Source of the DNA: CAZKXX01 sp964556705
GTDB taxonomy: Bacteria > Acidobacteriota > Terriglobia > UBA7540
DNA length: 52,788 bases
Direction of reading: 5' to 3'
Assembly: GCA_964556705.1 (NCBI GenBank)
Contig: CAZKXX010000014.1
Location: 1-52,788 of the forward strand
The position numbers were made by a program, and so were the translations under genes. The notes beneath the pieces are model-generated. The model made no database searches and was not told where the DNA came from. It saw only the letters and a list, made by a program, of their open reading frames with translations. This document shows positions 15,978 through 24,501 of this stretch, in pieces; within the stretch, counting starts at the first letter, position 1; each line of letters opens with the position of its first letter.

Positions 15978-17122
15978 TACTTGTTCTCGGGGCCTGCCCC
16001 GGCCGACCCGGTTCGAACCTCGACGGAGGACGAAGGGCTCCTTATGTTGCCACGGAGTCCCGCAACCTCCAAGCGAATATTCTCCCAAACTTCGGAAGGA
16101 ATCGAGAGGAAGGCTTCCACGCCTTTCGGATCAAACTGCCGGCCCGATTCGCGAATGATCTCCTCGCGGGCGGCCGAAAACGGCAGCGCGCGGCGGTAGG
16201 GGCGGTCCGAGGTCATGGCGTCGAGCGTATCGGCGATGGCGAAGATGCGGGCCCCCAGCGGAATCTCCTCTCCCGCCAGCCCCTGCGGGTAGCCGGTGCC
16301 GTCGTACCGTTCCTGATGTGTCAGCACGATTTCGGCGGCGGGGGCGAGGAAGGCGATCCGGCTGACGAGGTCGTAGCCGATGCGCGCGTGGGACTGCATG
16401 ACGAGCTGTTCTTCCGGCGTCAGCTTCCCTTCCTTCAGCAGAATGGAATCCGGGACGCCGATTTTTCCAATGTCGTGGAGGTAGGCCCCGCGCGTAATCT
16501 GTTTCAACTGGTCGCCGCTGATGCCCATCGCTTTGGCCACTTCCTGGCAGCAACGCGTGACGCGCAGGGAGTGCCCCGCCGTTTCCGTGTCGCGCAAGTC
16601 GAGGGCCGCGCCGAGGGCCTCGAGCGTCTCATCGTACGTCATCTCGATGCGCCGCCGCGCCGCCTCGAGCTGCTTCGTGCGGTCCTCGACCATCCGCTCG
16701 AGATTCTGGCGGTAGTTTTCAAGCTCGAGTTCCATGCGCTTCATTTCCAGCGCGCGGCTGACGCTCGCCAGCACGGCCTCGAGCTGGAAGGGCTTCACCA
16801 GGTAGTCGGCCGCGCCCTTCTTCATGGCCTCCACGCCCTGCCGGATGTCGCTGTCGGCGGTAATCATCATGAAGGCGACGGAAGGATAGAGGCGGCGGAC
16901 TTCCTCGAGCAACTCCATGCCGGTGCGGCCCGGCATCCGCTGGTCGGAGACCACCAGGTCCATGCGCCGCGCCGCCAGCAGCTCGAGCGCTTCGTCCGCG
17001 TTCGCGCGAGTCTCGCACTCGTAGCCGGCGGCGCTGAGCGTTTCGCTCAGCAACGCGCAGACGGCCGCTTCATCGTCCACAATCAGGATTTGACCCAAGG
17101 GAGGGGTTCCGGCCATCGTCAT
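15977..17122 (-). CDS. Response regulator with an HD-GYP cyclic di-GMP phosphodiesterase domain
   Basis: 381 residues from the ATG at 17122 (ATG at 17116 is also possible). The receiver (residues 10-128) has VDDEAAV, phosphorylated Asp in VVSDQRMP and Lys in LVKPF. A coiled-coil linker (LENYRQNLERMVEDRTKQLE) leads to the HD-GYP domain, whose motifs are intact: GHSLRVTRCC, YLHDIGKIGVPD and HQERYDGTGYPQGLAG. This domain hydrolyses cyclic di-GMP. The C-terminal 40 residues are low in complexity. It is the first gene of the three-gene operon; its TAA shares a base with the ATG of the hybrid kinase, so the two proteins are translationally coupled. Confidence 0.92.
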   Translation of the reverse strand: MTMAGTPPLGQILIVDDEAAVCALLSETLSAAGYECETRANADEALELLAARRMDLVVSDQRMPGRTGMELLEEVRRLYPSVAFMMITADSDIRQGVEAMKKGAADYLVKPFQLEAVLASVSRALEMKRMELELENYRQNLERMVEDRTKQLEAARRRIEMTYDETLEALGAALDLRDTETAGHSLRVTRCCQEVAKAMGISGDQLKQITRGAYLHDIGKIGVPDSILLKEGKLTPEEQLVMQSHARIGYDLVSRIAFLAPAAEIVLTHQERYDGTGYPQGLAGEEIPLGARIFAIADTLDAMTSDRPYRRALPFSAAREEIIRESGRQFDPKGVEAFLSIPSEVWENIRLEVAGLRGNIRSPSSSVEVRTGSAGAGPENK

Positions 17123-17354
17123 CCCTCATTCCTTCCCTGTCGCTCTGCGCAATGAGATTCGAGGCTTCCCGCGCCGCTCTTCCCTGCGCACCGATGCTAC
17201 GCCGCGGCCGGGCGAACGTCAATCAGCAGGAAGTTCGTCCGCGGCCGCGCAGAGCCTCCCATGATTTCTGTCGGCGGGTTGGGGAGGCGGATTGAGCGCT
17301 TTCGCGCCCCGCCCGAGCCCCCGTGCCCGCGGAGACCTCCAAAAACTCTGCCGC

Positions 17355-18095
17355 TCACTGTTTCAGCCATCGGACCAGATTGCGGAAGAGCGTCAGCCCG
17401 TCCTGCGAATACTGCGCCGGAAACGAGGCCCGCTCCGGATGCGGCATGAGCCCGAGCACGAGCCCCGTCTCGTCGGTGATTCCCGCCACCGCGTCGGGCG
17501 AGCCGCTGGGGTTTTCGGGATAACGCATCGAAGGCCGGCCCTCCGCGTCGCAGAATCGAAAGGCCACGCGCGCCCCGCCCGACGGCCCGGCCCCGCAGAA
17601 AACCGGCCGCCCTTCGCCGTGCGCCGAAGGCATCTCGAGGACCTGTCCCTCCAACCCTTCCGTCCACGGCGACGGGGCCGGGCAAACCAGTAGCCGAACT
17701 TTGCGATCCTCGAAACTCGCCGACTGGTTTTCCACGAGCGCCATCTTGCGCTCGCCGAGCGTGCGCGCCGGCAGGATGCCGGCTTCCGAAAGCACCTGAT
17801 AGCCGTTGCAGATTCCGAGCAGCGGCTTTCCCGCGTTGAGGAATTCCTGCAACTCTTCGCGAAGGCGCGCCACGAGCATTGTGGCGAAGATTCTTCCCGC
17901 GCCCAGATGGTCGCCGTAGGAAAAGCCGCCGGGAACGACCGCGGCCTGATAATCGCCGAGGCGCGCGCGCCCGCTCAAAAGGTCGCTCAGCAGAACAACC
18001 TCGGCGCTCCCGCCCGCGAACCCAATCGCCGCCACGGTTTCCTCATGGCAGTTGGTCCCCGGCGCGTACAGGACTGCGGTTTTCGCCCCGCTCAT
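17355..18095 (-). CDS. purQ: Phosphoribosylformylglycinamidine synthase, glutaminase subunit
   Basis: 246 residues from the ATG at 18095, which overlaps the purL stop codon as ATGA. PurQ releases ammonia from glutamine for FGAM synthase, step four of purine synthesis. Class I amidotransferase features: VVPGGFSYGDHLGAG, the nucleophile Cys in LLGICNGYQVL, and the His-Glu pair in LMPHPERAS near the C-terminus. It pairs with the PurS-PurL fusion encoded just upstream. The 232 bases after it, up to the HD-GYP regulator gene, show no clear terminator. Confidence 0.95.
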   Translation of the reverse strand: MSGAKTAVLYAPGTNCHEETVAAIGFAGGSAEVVLLSDLLSGRARLGDYQAAVVPGGFSYGDHLGAGRIFATMLVARLREELQEFLNAGKPLLGICNGYQVLSEAGILPARTLGERKMALVENQSASFEDRKVRLLVCPAPSPWTEGLEGQVLEMPSAHGEGRPVFCGAGPSGGARVAFRFCDAEGRPSMRYPENPSGSPDAVAGITDETGLVLGLMPHPERASFPAQYSQDGLTLFRNLVRWLKQ

Positions 18096-20896
18096 TTCAC
18101 CACCTCGCGGAATGTCCTTTCCCAGATTTCGGCCAGCGTTGACGTCTCTTCGGCCCACACCGTCTTCCCGCCCGCAGCCAGTTCGAGCTTCGGTTCCTGC
18201 GTAACCTCGCCGACGATGCGATGCGGCACAGACCCCGGCGCCGCATCAAGCGCGACGCCCGCCGGAAGTTCCAGCAGAACCGACCCGATGAATTCGCCGA
18301 ACAGGAACCCGTCCCGGCGCCCGGCGGGAAAGGCGTCCAGATTGATTCGGGCTCCCAACCCCGACCCGAACGAGGCTTCAAAAAGTCTCAGGCACATTCC
18401 ACCCTCGGCAATCGCCGACCCGGAGACGTAAGCGCCTTCGCGATGCAGCCGCAGCAGCGCGTCCCACGTGGCGCGCAGACACGCCGCGCCGCCCGGGTCG
18501 AAGAGCCGGTCGCCGCGCTGCCCGTGGGCGTCAGCGTAAACCGAGCCGCCCAGCGCCTCCGCGTCGGCCCGGCCCACCAGCGCCAGCCGGTTGCCCGGGC
18601 GCTTGAACTCCTTGGTCACCACTTTTCTCGCGTCGGGCACCCGCGCGAGCGTCATCACGGCGAGCGTGAGCGGGACGTCAATCCGCCGGCCCGCGCTCTC
18701 CATCGTCCCCGAACTCGAATCCTTGCCGGAAATGAACGGGACGCCCAACTCCACGGAAAGGTCGGCAATCGTTTCGACCATCCGCTTCAGTTCCCAGGCG
18801 ATTTCCGGCCGGGCGCGCGGCGTATAGAAATTATCGCAGAGCGCCATCTCGCGGTAATCCGCGCCCGCCACCACTGCTTTGGTGATGGCCTCCACCATCA
18901 TCAGCCGCGCCAGGCCGGCGGCGTCCATCTCGCCGTAAAAAGGGTTGAAGGCGATGGTCGTCAAGACCCCGTAGGGCTTCTCGCGCAAAGGCGCGGAGAC
19001 GTAAAGGTTGGTCGGCATGCGGTGGTTGCGCCCGCCGTAAGGGCCGACGGCCGTCCGCGCCTGAACCGTGGTGTCAAAGCGCGAGCCGGCGGCGCTCTGA
19101 TCGGCGCAGTGGAAATGCCCCAGCACACGCCGCACGGCCTGCGACCAATGCTGCGCGCTCCGGGGCTCTGCAATCTCGAGCGGTTTGAGCCGCCGCCGCG
19201 GCTCGGCCGTGGGCACCGGGTCAATCGGGCACGCGCCCCACAGAAACGACATTTCGAGATCCACCACCTTCTCGCCCCGCCATGTCGCTTCCAGGCGATG
19301 CGAGTCCGTAAAGCGCCCGATGACCGTGTGCGCCACTTCATACCGAGTCAGGATGTCTTCGGCTTCGGCAAGCTTTTCCGGCGGAATGGCCACCAGCATC
19401 CGCTCCTGTGATTCGGAAAGCAGAATTTCCCACGCTGTCAGGCTCTGGTCCTTCAGCGGAACGGCGTCGAGCGTGAGTTCCACACCCGTCTCCGCGCCCA
19501 TTTCTCCCGCCGCGCAGGAAATGCCGCCCGCGCCCAGATCGGTAATCGAACGAACGCATCCCGCGTCGCGCAGAACGGGAATCGCCGAAGCGAAGCGACG
19601 TTCCGTGATGGGATGGCCGATCTGCACGGCCGCGGATTCCTTGGCCAGCGTCTCGCCCGTCATGCTCGCCGAACTCGCCGTCGCGCCGTGGATGCCGTCG
19701 CGCCCCGTCTCACCGCCCAGCAGCAGCGCCAGGTCGCCGGGCCGCGGCTCGTCCTTCAGCGCGTACCTCCGCGGCAGAATCCCCACCGAATGTCCGAGCG
19801 CGAAGCACTTCGCGTACCCGGGATGAATCCGGTAAACCGGATGCATCATGGGAATGCCCATGGGATTGCAGTAGTAGGAGGTCGCGCGGATGGATTCCGA
19901 GACGATGAGCTGGGGATGCAGCGCGCCGGCGGGCACTTCGTTTTCGCCGAGACGCGGGTCCATCGTCCCCATCATCGTCGAGCCGCCGATGGGGTAGGCG
20001 CCCTTCCCGAAGCCCAGCGTGTCGCGAATCACCCCGCCGTGTTTGGTGGCGATGCCGCCGAAGGGCGCAATCGAACTGGGAAAGTTGTGCGTCTCGCCCT
20101 TGATCGTCACCACCCAGCCGTCGTAAAACTCAATGCCTCCCGCGTTGTCCTTGAACGACGAAACGACCAGCGGGTGCGCGATGCGCGCCGTGGCCGCCGA
20201 AAGGCGCTTCAGCAGCCCCAATCCCTTCCACGTCGTGTGGTAGCAGTGGTCGCTCCAGCTCTGCACCAGGATTTCGATTTCCGCGTCGGTGTGCGGGCGC
20301 CCGAGCCGGAGTTCGTTCTGCTGAATGACCTTCATCTGCGAAAGCGGCGCGTACCAAGAACGCTCGCGCGAAAGGCGTTCGAGTTCCTCGTCGCTCAGTC
20401 CGGCGAGCGAGACCGCGCGCACCGGGTCGGGCCTGCCGGTGGGCCGCAGCGTGGTAACCACCTCCCCCGGCTCGCGCAGTCGCTCGACGACGCTGTTGTA
20501 AAGAAAGCGCGAGGCGAGGTGCCGCGCCTCTTGCTCATCCACGCCGACGAACTGGTAGCGCCGGCTCAGACGCGCGAACTCCAGCCCGTTTTCGCCCAGG
20601 GCGCGCGCGCCGGCCAGAATCGAAGGCGTTTCGGGGTCCGTCACCGCCGGGCGGTAGGCGATTTCAACTATCGGCCCGCGCGCCGCGTCGAGTTGAGATT
20701 CCGAAGCGGCAAGCTGGTAAACGGGATTCACCAGGAGCGGCATCAGCCGTTCGATGTTCACCGCCCCTTCCAGCCAGAACACGCGCTCGATGGTCAGGTT
20801 TTCGAGCCGGCGATGTCCCTGCCGCCGGAAAAACGCCAGCCAGTTACGGGCTTCCGGATCGTCGCGGGAAAGGGTATAGACGGCGTGAATGGGCAT
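18092..20896 (-). CDS. purL: Phosphoribosylformylglycinamidine synthase, PurS-PurL fusion
   Basis: 934 residues from the ATG at 20896, with GAGG eight bases upstream. The protein makes formylglycinamidine ribonucleotide from FGAR, ATP and ammonia. At about 730-760 residues a lone PurL would be much shorter; the extra N-terminal piece (MPIHAVYTLSRDDPEARNWL, then ENLTIERVFWLEG) looks like the small PurS subunit joined to PurL. PurL motifs include SDHCYHTTWKG, KGETHNFPSS, GGVIRDTLGFGKGAYPIGG, DLGAGGISCA and FISGKDSSSGTMES. The glutaminase remains separate (PurQ), so the complex would be PurSL plus PurQ instead of the usual three polypeptides or one long chain. Confidence 0.92.
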   Translation of the reverse strand: MPIHAVYTLSRDDPEARNWLAFFRRQGHRRLENLTIERVFWLEGAVNIERLMPLLVNPVYQLAASESQLDAARGPIVEIAYRPAVTDPETPSILAGARALGENGLEFARLSRRYQFVGVDEQEARHLASRFLYNSVVERLREPGEVVTTLRPTGRPDPVRAVSLAGLSDEELERLSRERSWYAPLSQMKVIQQNELRLGRPHTDAEIEILVQSWSDHCYHTTWKGLGLLKRLSAATARIAHPLVVSSFKDNAGGIEFYDGWVVTIKGETHNFPSSIAPFGGIATKHGGVIRDTLGFGKGAYPIGGSTMMGTMDPRLGENEVPAGALHPQLIVSESIRATSYYCNPMGIPMMHPVYRIHPGYAKCFALGHSVGILPRRYALKDEPRPGDLALLLGGETGRDGIHGATASSASMTGETLAKESAAVQIGHPITERRFASAIPVLRDAGCVRSITDLGAGGISCAAGEMGAETGVELTLDAVPLKDQSLTAWEILLSESQERMLVAIPPEKLAEAEDILTRYEVAHTVIGRFTDSHRLEATWRGEKVVDLEMSFLWGACPIDPVPTAEPRRRLKPLEIAEPRSAQHWSQAVRRVLGHFHCADQSAAGSRFDTTVQARTAVGPYGGRNHRMPTNLYVSAPLREKPYGVLTTIAFNPFYGEMDAAGLARLMMVEAITKAVVAGADYREMALCDNFYTPRARPEIAWELKRMVETIADLSVELGVPFISGKDSSSGTMESAGRRIDVPLTLAVMTLARVPDARKVVTKEFKRPGNRLALVGRADAEALGGSVYADAHGQRGDRLFDPGGAACLRATWDALLRLHREGAYVSGSAIAEGGMCLRLFEASFGSGLGARINLDAFPAGRRDGFLFGEFIGSVLLELPAGVALDAAPGSVPHRIVGEVTQEPKLELAAGGKTVWAEETSTLAEIWERTFREVVK

Positions 20897-21122
20897 CAGA
20901 GCCTCAACGCCTGCCCGGCAGCAGCCAGCGGCGCGTTCCCAACAGGTCGTTGGAGGCGGGCCTGAGGTCTTCGGAGGAGTTTCCCGTCCGAGCGGCGACT
21001 CCAACCCGCCATTATATCCGGCAAGGCAACCCCGCGGGAGAAGGAAACTTCTAGGGGTTTAGAGGCCCCGGCGAGGGGTCGCCTGAGAGGCCTTCGGCGA
21101 GCTGCGAACCCCGTTGAATTAC

Positions 21123-21151
21123 TTGCTTTTGCGGGTCGAGAGGCGTAGATT
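21123..21151 (+). promoter_or_regulatory. Possible sigma-70-type promoter for the secreted coiled-coil pair
   Basis: TTGCTT (21123-21128), a 17-base spacer and TAGATT (21146-21151), 43 bases before the ATG at 21194. The -35 match is only partial, so confidence is low. Confidence 0.35.
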
Positions 21152-21193
21152 AGGCGAAAGGGGTGCTCGCGCCTGAGAAAAAGGAGGGTCGCG

Positions 21194-21838
21194 ATGACTC
21201 TCAAACGAACGGTCCTCGCAACATTCATTTGCGCGCTGCTGGCGGCCGGAGCGCCGCTTCTGGCCGCGGAAAAGGAGTCGAAGAGCCTCCCTTCCCTGGG
21301 CGATCTGGCTCGCAAACTGCGTGAAGAACGCGCGGAAGCGGCCAAACGGCCGGACAAGGTCTATACGAATGAAAATCTTCCCGAGCGCCCCGCTCCCGGC
21401 GCGCTGACGGTGGCTGCGGGAATGGCTTCAGGGGAAAGTAACGAGGCGGCGGTCACTGAAACCTCGACGGAAACGGTCCCGGCGAAAGGAGCCACGAAGA
21501 GGCCGGCCGCCCCCGAGACGCCCGCCGCGGACGCGGAAGCGGGCCGGGGCGAAGCCTACTTCCGCGCGCGCGCTGCGGCGATTCGCAGCCAGACCGAAAC
21601 GCAGCGCCGCCAGCTCGCCGTCCTCGAGCAGAAGCTATCGCAGGGCCAGATGAACTTTCACGACGACCCGCAGAAGACGCTGGTCCAGGAGAGTACGCCC
21701 GAGTTCTACTCTGAAGTGAACAAGCTGCGCGAGGACATCAAAAAGAAAAAGGAAGAAATCGCCGCGTCGGAAAAGGCGATGGAGGATTTGCAGGACGAAT
21801 TGCGTCGAGAAGGCGGGCATCCGGCCTGGATCCGTTGA
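21194..21838 (+). CDS. Secreted coiled-coil protein with a PSLGDLAR motif, unknown function
   Basis: 214 residues from the ATG at 21194, with an excellent AAGGAGG upstream. A signal peptide (residues 1-24, ending PLLAA) is followed by LPSLGDLARKLREERAE and KVYTNENLPE, then a low-complexity Ala/Pro/Thr stretch, then a coiled coil (about 120-208) rich in Glu, Lys and Gln. It should be periplasmic. The next gene encodes a paralogue with the same order of parts. Proteins of this plan are familiar from acidobacterial genomes, but I know of no established function; an envelope or scaffold role is only a guess. Confidence 0.75.
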   Translation: MTLKRTVLATFICALLAAGAPLLAAEKESKSLPSLGDLARKLREERAEAAKRPDKVYTNENLPERPAPGALTVAAGMASGESNEAAVTETSTETVPAKGATKRPAAPETPAADAEAGRGEAYFRARAAAIRSQTETQRRQLAVLEQKLSQGQMNFHDDPQKTLVQESTPEFYSEVNKLREDIKKKKEEIAASEKAMEDLQDELRREGGHPAWIR

Positions 21839-21881
21839 GCCGCTCGGACCGCCCACTCACTCAACCGTCAGGAGCGGAGTG

Positions 21882-22451
21882 ATGAAAACGCGAATACTGG
21901 CATGGACCGTCGTCGCGGGCCTGCTGATTCCCGCCGCGGCGTGGGCTCAGTCGAAAGATACGCCGTCGCTCGGCGAGCTGGCCCGCAAGACGCGCGAGCA
22001 GCGCGAGAAGATGAGCAAGAGGCCGGCGCGAGTCATCACCAACGCGGACTTTCCGGAACCCACGCCACCGCCGCCGGCCGCCGAGGAAAGGGAAACCGAA
22101 GGGCGGCCCGCCGAGCAGGCCGCCGCCGTGTCCGAGGCACAGACTTCCGAACAGGCGCCCCGGACGCGCGAAGAGTGGGCCAGCACCTTTCGCGCCGCTC
22201 GCGAAAATTTGAAGTCCGCGCAGGAACTCCGCGACCTGGTGGAAGACGAGCTGAACCTGCTGCGCGTGCAGCGCGCCCGCGCGCTGGACAGCCAGACTCA
22301 GCGCTCTCTCGACGAACAGATTGCCGCCAAGCAGGCGGACCTCGATGCGCGCCGCCGCGCCGCCGCGGGAGCTCAAAAGGCCATCGAAGAACTCGAAAAA
22401 GAATTCAAGGAGAGCGGCGCGCCGCCCGATTGGATGCCGAAGGAAGAGTAG
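21882..22451 (+). CDS. Secreted coiled-coil protein, paralogue of the preceding gene
   Basis: 189 residues from the ATG at 21882, with GGAG a few bases upstream; a GTG at 21879 is possible. Signal peptide residues 1-23 (ending AAAWAQ), then TPSLGELARKTREQREK and RVITNADFPE, a Pro/Glu-rich linker and a C-terminal coiled coil ending KAIEELEKEFKESGAPPDW. The same blocks occur in the gene 43 bases upstream (PSLGDLARKLREE, YTNENLPE, KAMEDLQDELRREGGHPAW), so the pair is a tandem duplication with a diverged middle. Function unknown; both should be periplasmic and co-transcribed. Confidence 0.75.
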   Translation: MKTRILAWTVVAGLLIPAAAWAQSKDTPSLGELARKTREQREKMSKRPARVITNADFPEPTPPPPAAEERETEGRPAEQAAAVSEAQTSEQAPRTREEWASTFRAARENLKSAQELRDLVEDELNLLRVQRARALDSQTQRSLDEQIAAKQADLDARRRAAAGAQKAIEELEKEFKESGAPPDWMPKEE

Positions 22452-22512
22452 CCGCCGGCTGTTCCCCCCGACCGGCAGCCAGGCTGGCTTCGTCTTCCCG
22501 CTCCGGAAGAAA

Positions 22513-23268
22513 TCAGGAACTCCTCTCGCCCAGGTGCAGGGCCGCAATTCCCGCCGAAAAATTCCTGTAGCGCACGTTGCGGAAGCCGCGACGGCGCATC
22601 AGCTCCGCCAGTTCATCCTGGTCCGGAAACCTGGAAACCGAGTCGGGAAGATACTGGTAAGGCCCGCGGACGCCGGAGATCCAGGTGCCGAGAGCGGGCA
22701 GGATGCGGTGAAAGTAAATCCGGAAGAGCGGCCCAAGAAGCGCTGAGCGCACCCGTGAAAATTCCAGGATAGCCGCTACGCCTCCCGGCTTGAGGACGCG
22801 GCGCATCTCTTCGAGGCCGCGTTCGTAATCGGCCAGGTTGCGGAATCCGAACGCCACGCCGATCAAGTCCAGCGAATCATCCGGCAGCGGCAGCGCGAGC
22901 GTGTCGGCTCCGACGAGCCTCACGCGATTTCCCCTCCGCTCCGCTTTCAGGCGCGCGCGGACCAGCATGGGATGGCAGAAATCCGCTCCCAGCACGCGTC
23001 CCCGCGAATGGCGCGCGAACGCCAGCGCCAGGTCTCCCGTGCCGCAGCAGACGTCGAGCGCCACCGACCCGGGCCGCGCCAGCACGTCCTTCACCGCGCG
23101 CGCCGCGGCGCGCCGCCACAGCAGGTCTGTGCCGAAAGAAAGGAAATGGTTCAGGAAATCGTAGCGCGGCGCGACCGCCGCGAACATTTCCTTGACGGCG
23201 CGCGCCGTGGCCGCCGGGTCGTCGGAAGCACTTGCGGCCGGTGGACCGGCCCGCGCGCGTTCACTCAT
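22513..23268 (-). CDS. menG: Demethylmenaquinone methyltransferase (UbiE/MenG family)
   Basis: 251 residues from the ATG at 23268, which lies inside the end of aroB (8-base overlap). It methylates demethylmenaquinone with S-adenosylmethionine in the last step of menaquinone synthesis. The family signature YDFLNHFLSFGTDLLWRR is present, as are the SAM-binding loop LDVCCGTGDLALAFA, GVAFGFRNLADYERGL and EEMRRVLKPGG. No other menaquinone gene is in the window. Coupling to aroB is sensible because chorismate is the precursor of menaquinone. Confidence 0.93.
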   Translation of the reverse strand: MSERARAGPPAASASDDPAATARAVKEMFAAVAPRYDFLNHFLSFGTDLLWRRAAARAVKDVLARPGSVALDVCCGTGDLALAFARHSRGRVLGADFCHPMLVRARLKAERRGNRVRLVGADTLALPLPDDSLDLIGVAFGFRNLADYERGLEEMRRVLKPGGVAAILEFSRVRSALLGPLFRIYFHRILPALGTWISGVRGPYQYLPDSVSRFPDQDELAELMRRRGFRNVRYRNFSAGIAALHLGERSS

Positions 23269-24349
23269 GCCACTTCGCCCGTTGCACGTCCCGGAAGGCC
23301 GCGGCCGCCTCGGCCGGCGGCACCTCCGGAGTGATGCGCATCTTTCCGAGCCGTTCCGGCAGCACCCAGTGGATTCGCCCGCCGACCGCTTTCTTGTCGC
23401 GCGGCAGCAGCGCCAGAACGCGCCGCACGTCGAGGTCGCGAATGGGCGGCAGCGGCCCGACGCATTGGACGAGGCGCGCCATCCTCGCCGCGTCAGCAGC
23501 CGCGAGCAAGCCGACGCGCTCGGATAGCCGAATCGCCGCCAGCAGTCCCCAGCCCACCGCTTCACCGTGCAGAAATCGCCGGTAGCGCGTCACTTCTTCG
23601 AGCGCGTGCCCGAACGTGTGGCCGAGGTTCAGAACGCGCCGCAGGCCGCTCTCGCGTTCGTCGCGCGCGACGACTCCGATTTTCACGCGCACTGCTTCGG
23701 CGAGAATCGCTCCCAGCCGCGCGGCGTTTCGCGGCGTAAGCGCGCCGATTTCTTTTTCCAGCCGCGAAAACAATCGCGGGCCGTCGAGAATGGCGTGCTT
23801 GACGATTTCGTAGAGCCCCGAACGGAACGCGCGTTCCGGAAGCGAGCCGAGGACCTGCGGGTCGGCGAGCACCAGGCGCGGCGGATAAAAGCTTCCCACA
23901 AGATTCTTGACCCCGGCGGCGTTGACCGCGGTCTTCCCTCCCACCGAGCTGTCCACCTGCGCGACGACGGTGGTGGGAATCTGAACGTAATCAATGCCGC
24001 GCATGAACGTGGCGGCGACGAAGCCGCCCAGATCGCCGATAACGCCGCCGCCGAAAGCCACCAGCAGCGACCGCCGGTCCGCGCCCGCCTCGACCAGCCC
24101 GCGCGCGACGCGCTCGACCGTCGCCAGACTCTTCGAGCCTTCGCCGGCGGGAACGCGAATCACCCGCGCGCCGGCCAGGCCCGCCGCACGCGAAAACTCC
24201 CGGCCCCAGCGCCGCCAGAGAAAAGGTTCGGTCAGGACGACGACGGAACTGTAACGCGCGCGCGGAAAGGCGCGGAAGGCGCGCCAGGCTCCGCGGCCAA
24301 CGACCACCTCGTAATCGCCCCGTCCCGCTCTGACCCGAAAGCGTTGCAT
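23261..24349 (-). CDS. aroB: 3-Dehydroquinate synthase
   Basis: 362 residues from the ATG at 24349 with GGAG upstream; the frame is open to 24418 but without a start site. AroB converts DAHP to 3-dehydroquinate, step two of the shikimate pathway, using NAD and a divalent metal. Motifs: GGGVIGDLGGFVAATFMRGI, IPTTVVAQVDSSVGGKTAVN, the active-site region KNLVGSFYPP, and the metal-binding histidines around NLGHTFGHALE and HGEAVGWG. It is divergent from nadB across 152 bases and overlaps menG downstream. Confidence 0.95.
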   Translation of the reverse strand: MQRFRVRAGRGDYEVVVGRGAWRAFRAFPRARYSSVVVLTEPFLWRRWGREFSRAAGLAGARVIRVPAGEGSKSLATVERVARGLVEAGADRRSLLVAFGGGVIGDLGGFVAATFMRGIDYVQIPTTVVAQVDSSVGGKTAVNAAGVKNLVGSFYPPRLVLADPQVLGSLPERAFRSGLYEIVKHAILDGPRLFSRLEKEIGALTPRNAARLGAILAEAVRVKIGVVARDERESGLRRVLNLGHTFGHALEEVTRYRRFLHGEAVGWGLLAAIRLSERVGLLAAADAARMARLVQCVGPLPPIRDLDVRRVLALLPRDKKAVGGRIHWVLPERLGKMRITPEVPPAEAAAAFRDVQRAKWHE

Positions 24350-24501
24350 GAATCTCCGATGAAAACCGCCGCGAGTCGGCAAACCGCTACCATTAGCACA
24401 GCCGCGCGGGCGCGGCAAGCGGCGGCGCCCCGCCCTCGAGCCCCGCGCGCGGGGAGGCAGGGTTGCGAACGCGCGCGCCCGGGGCTATCATCGCATCATC
24501 C

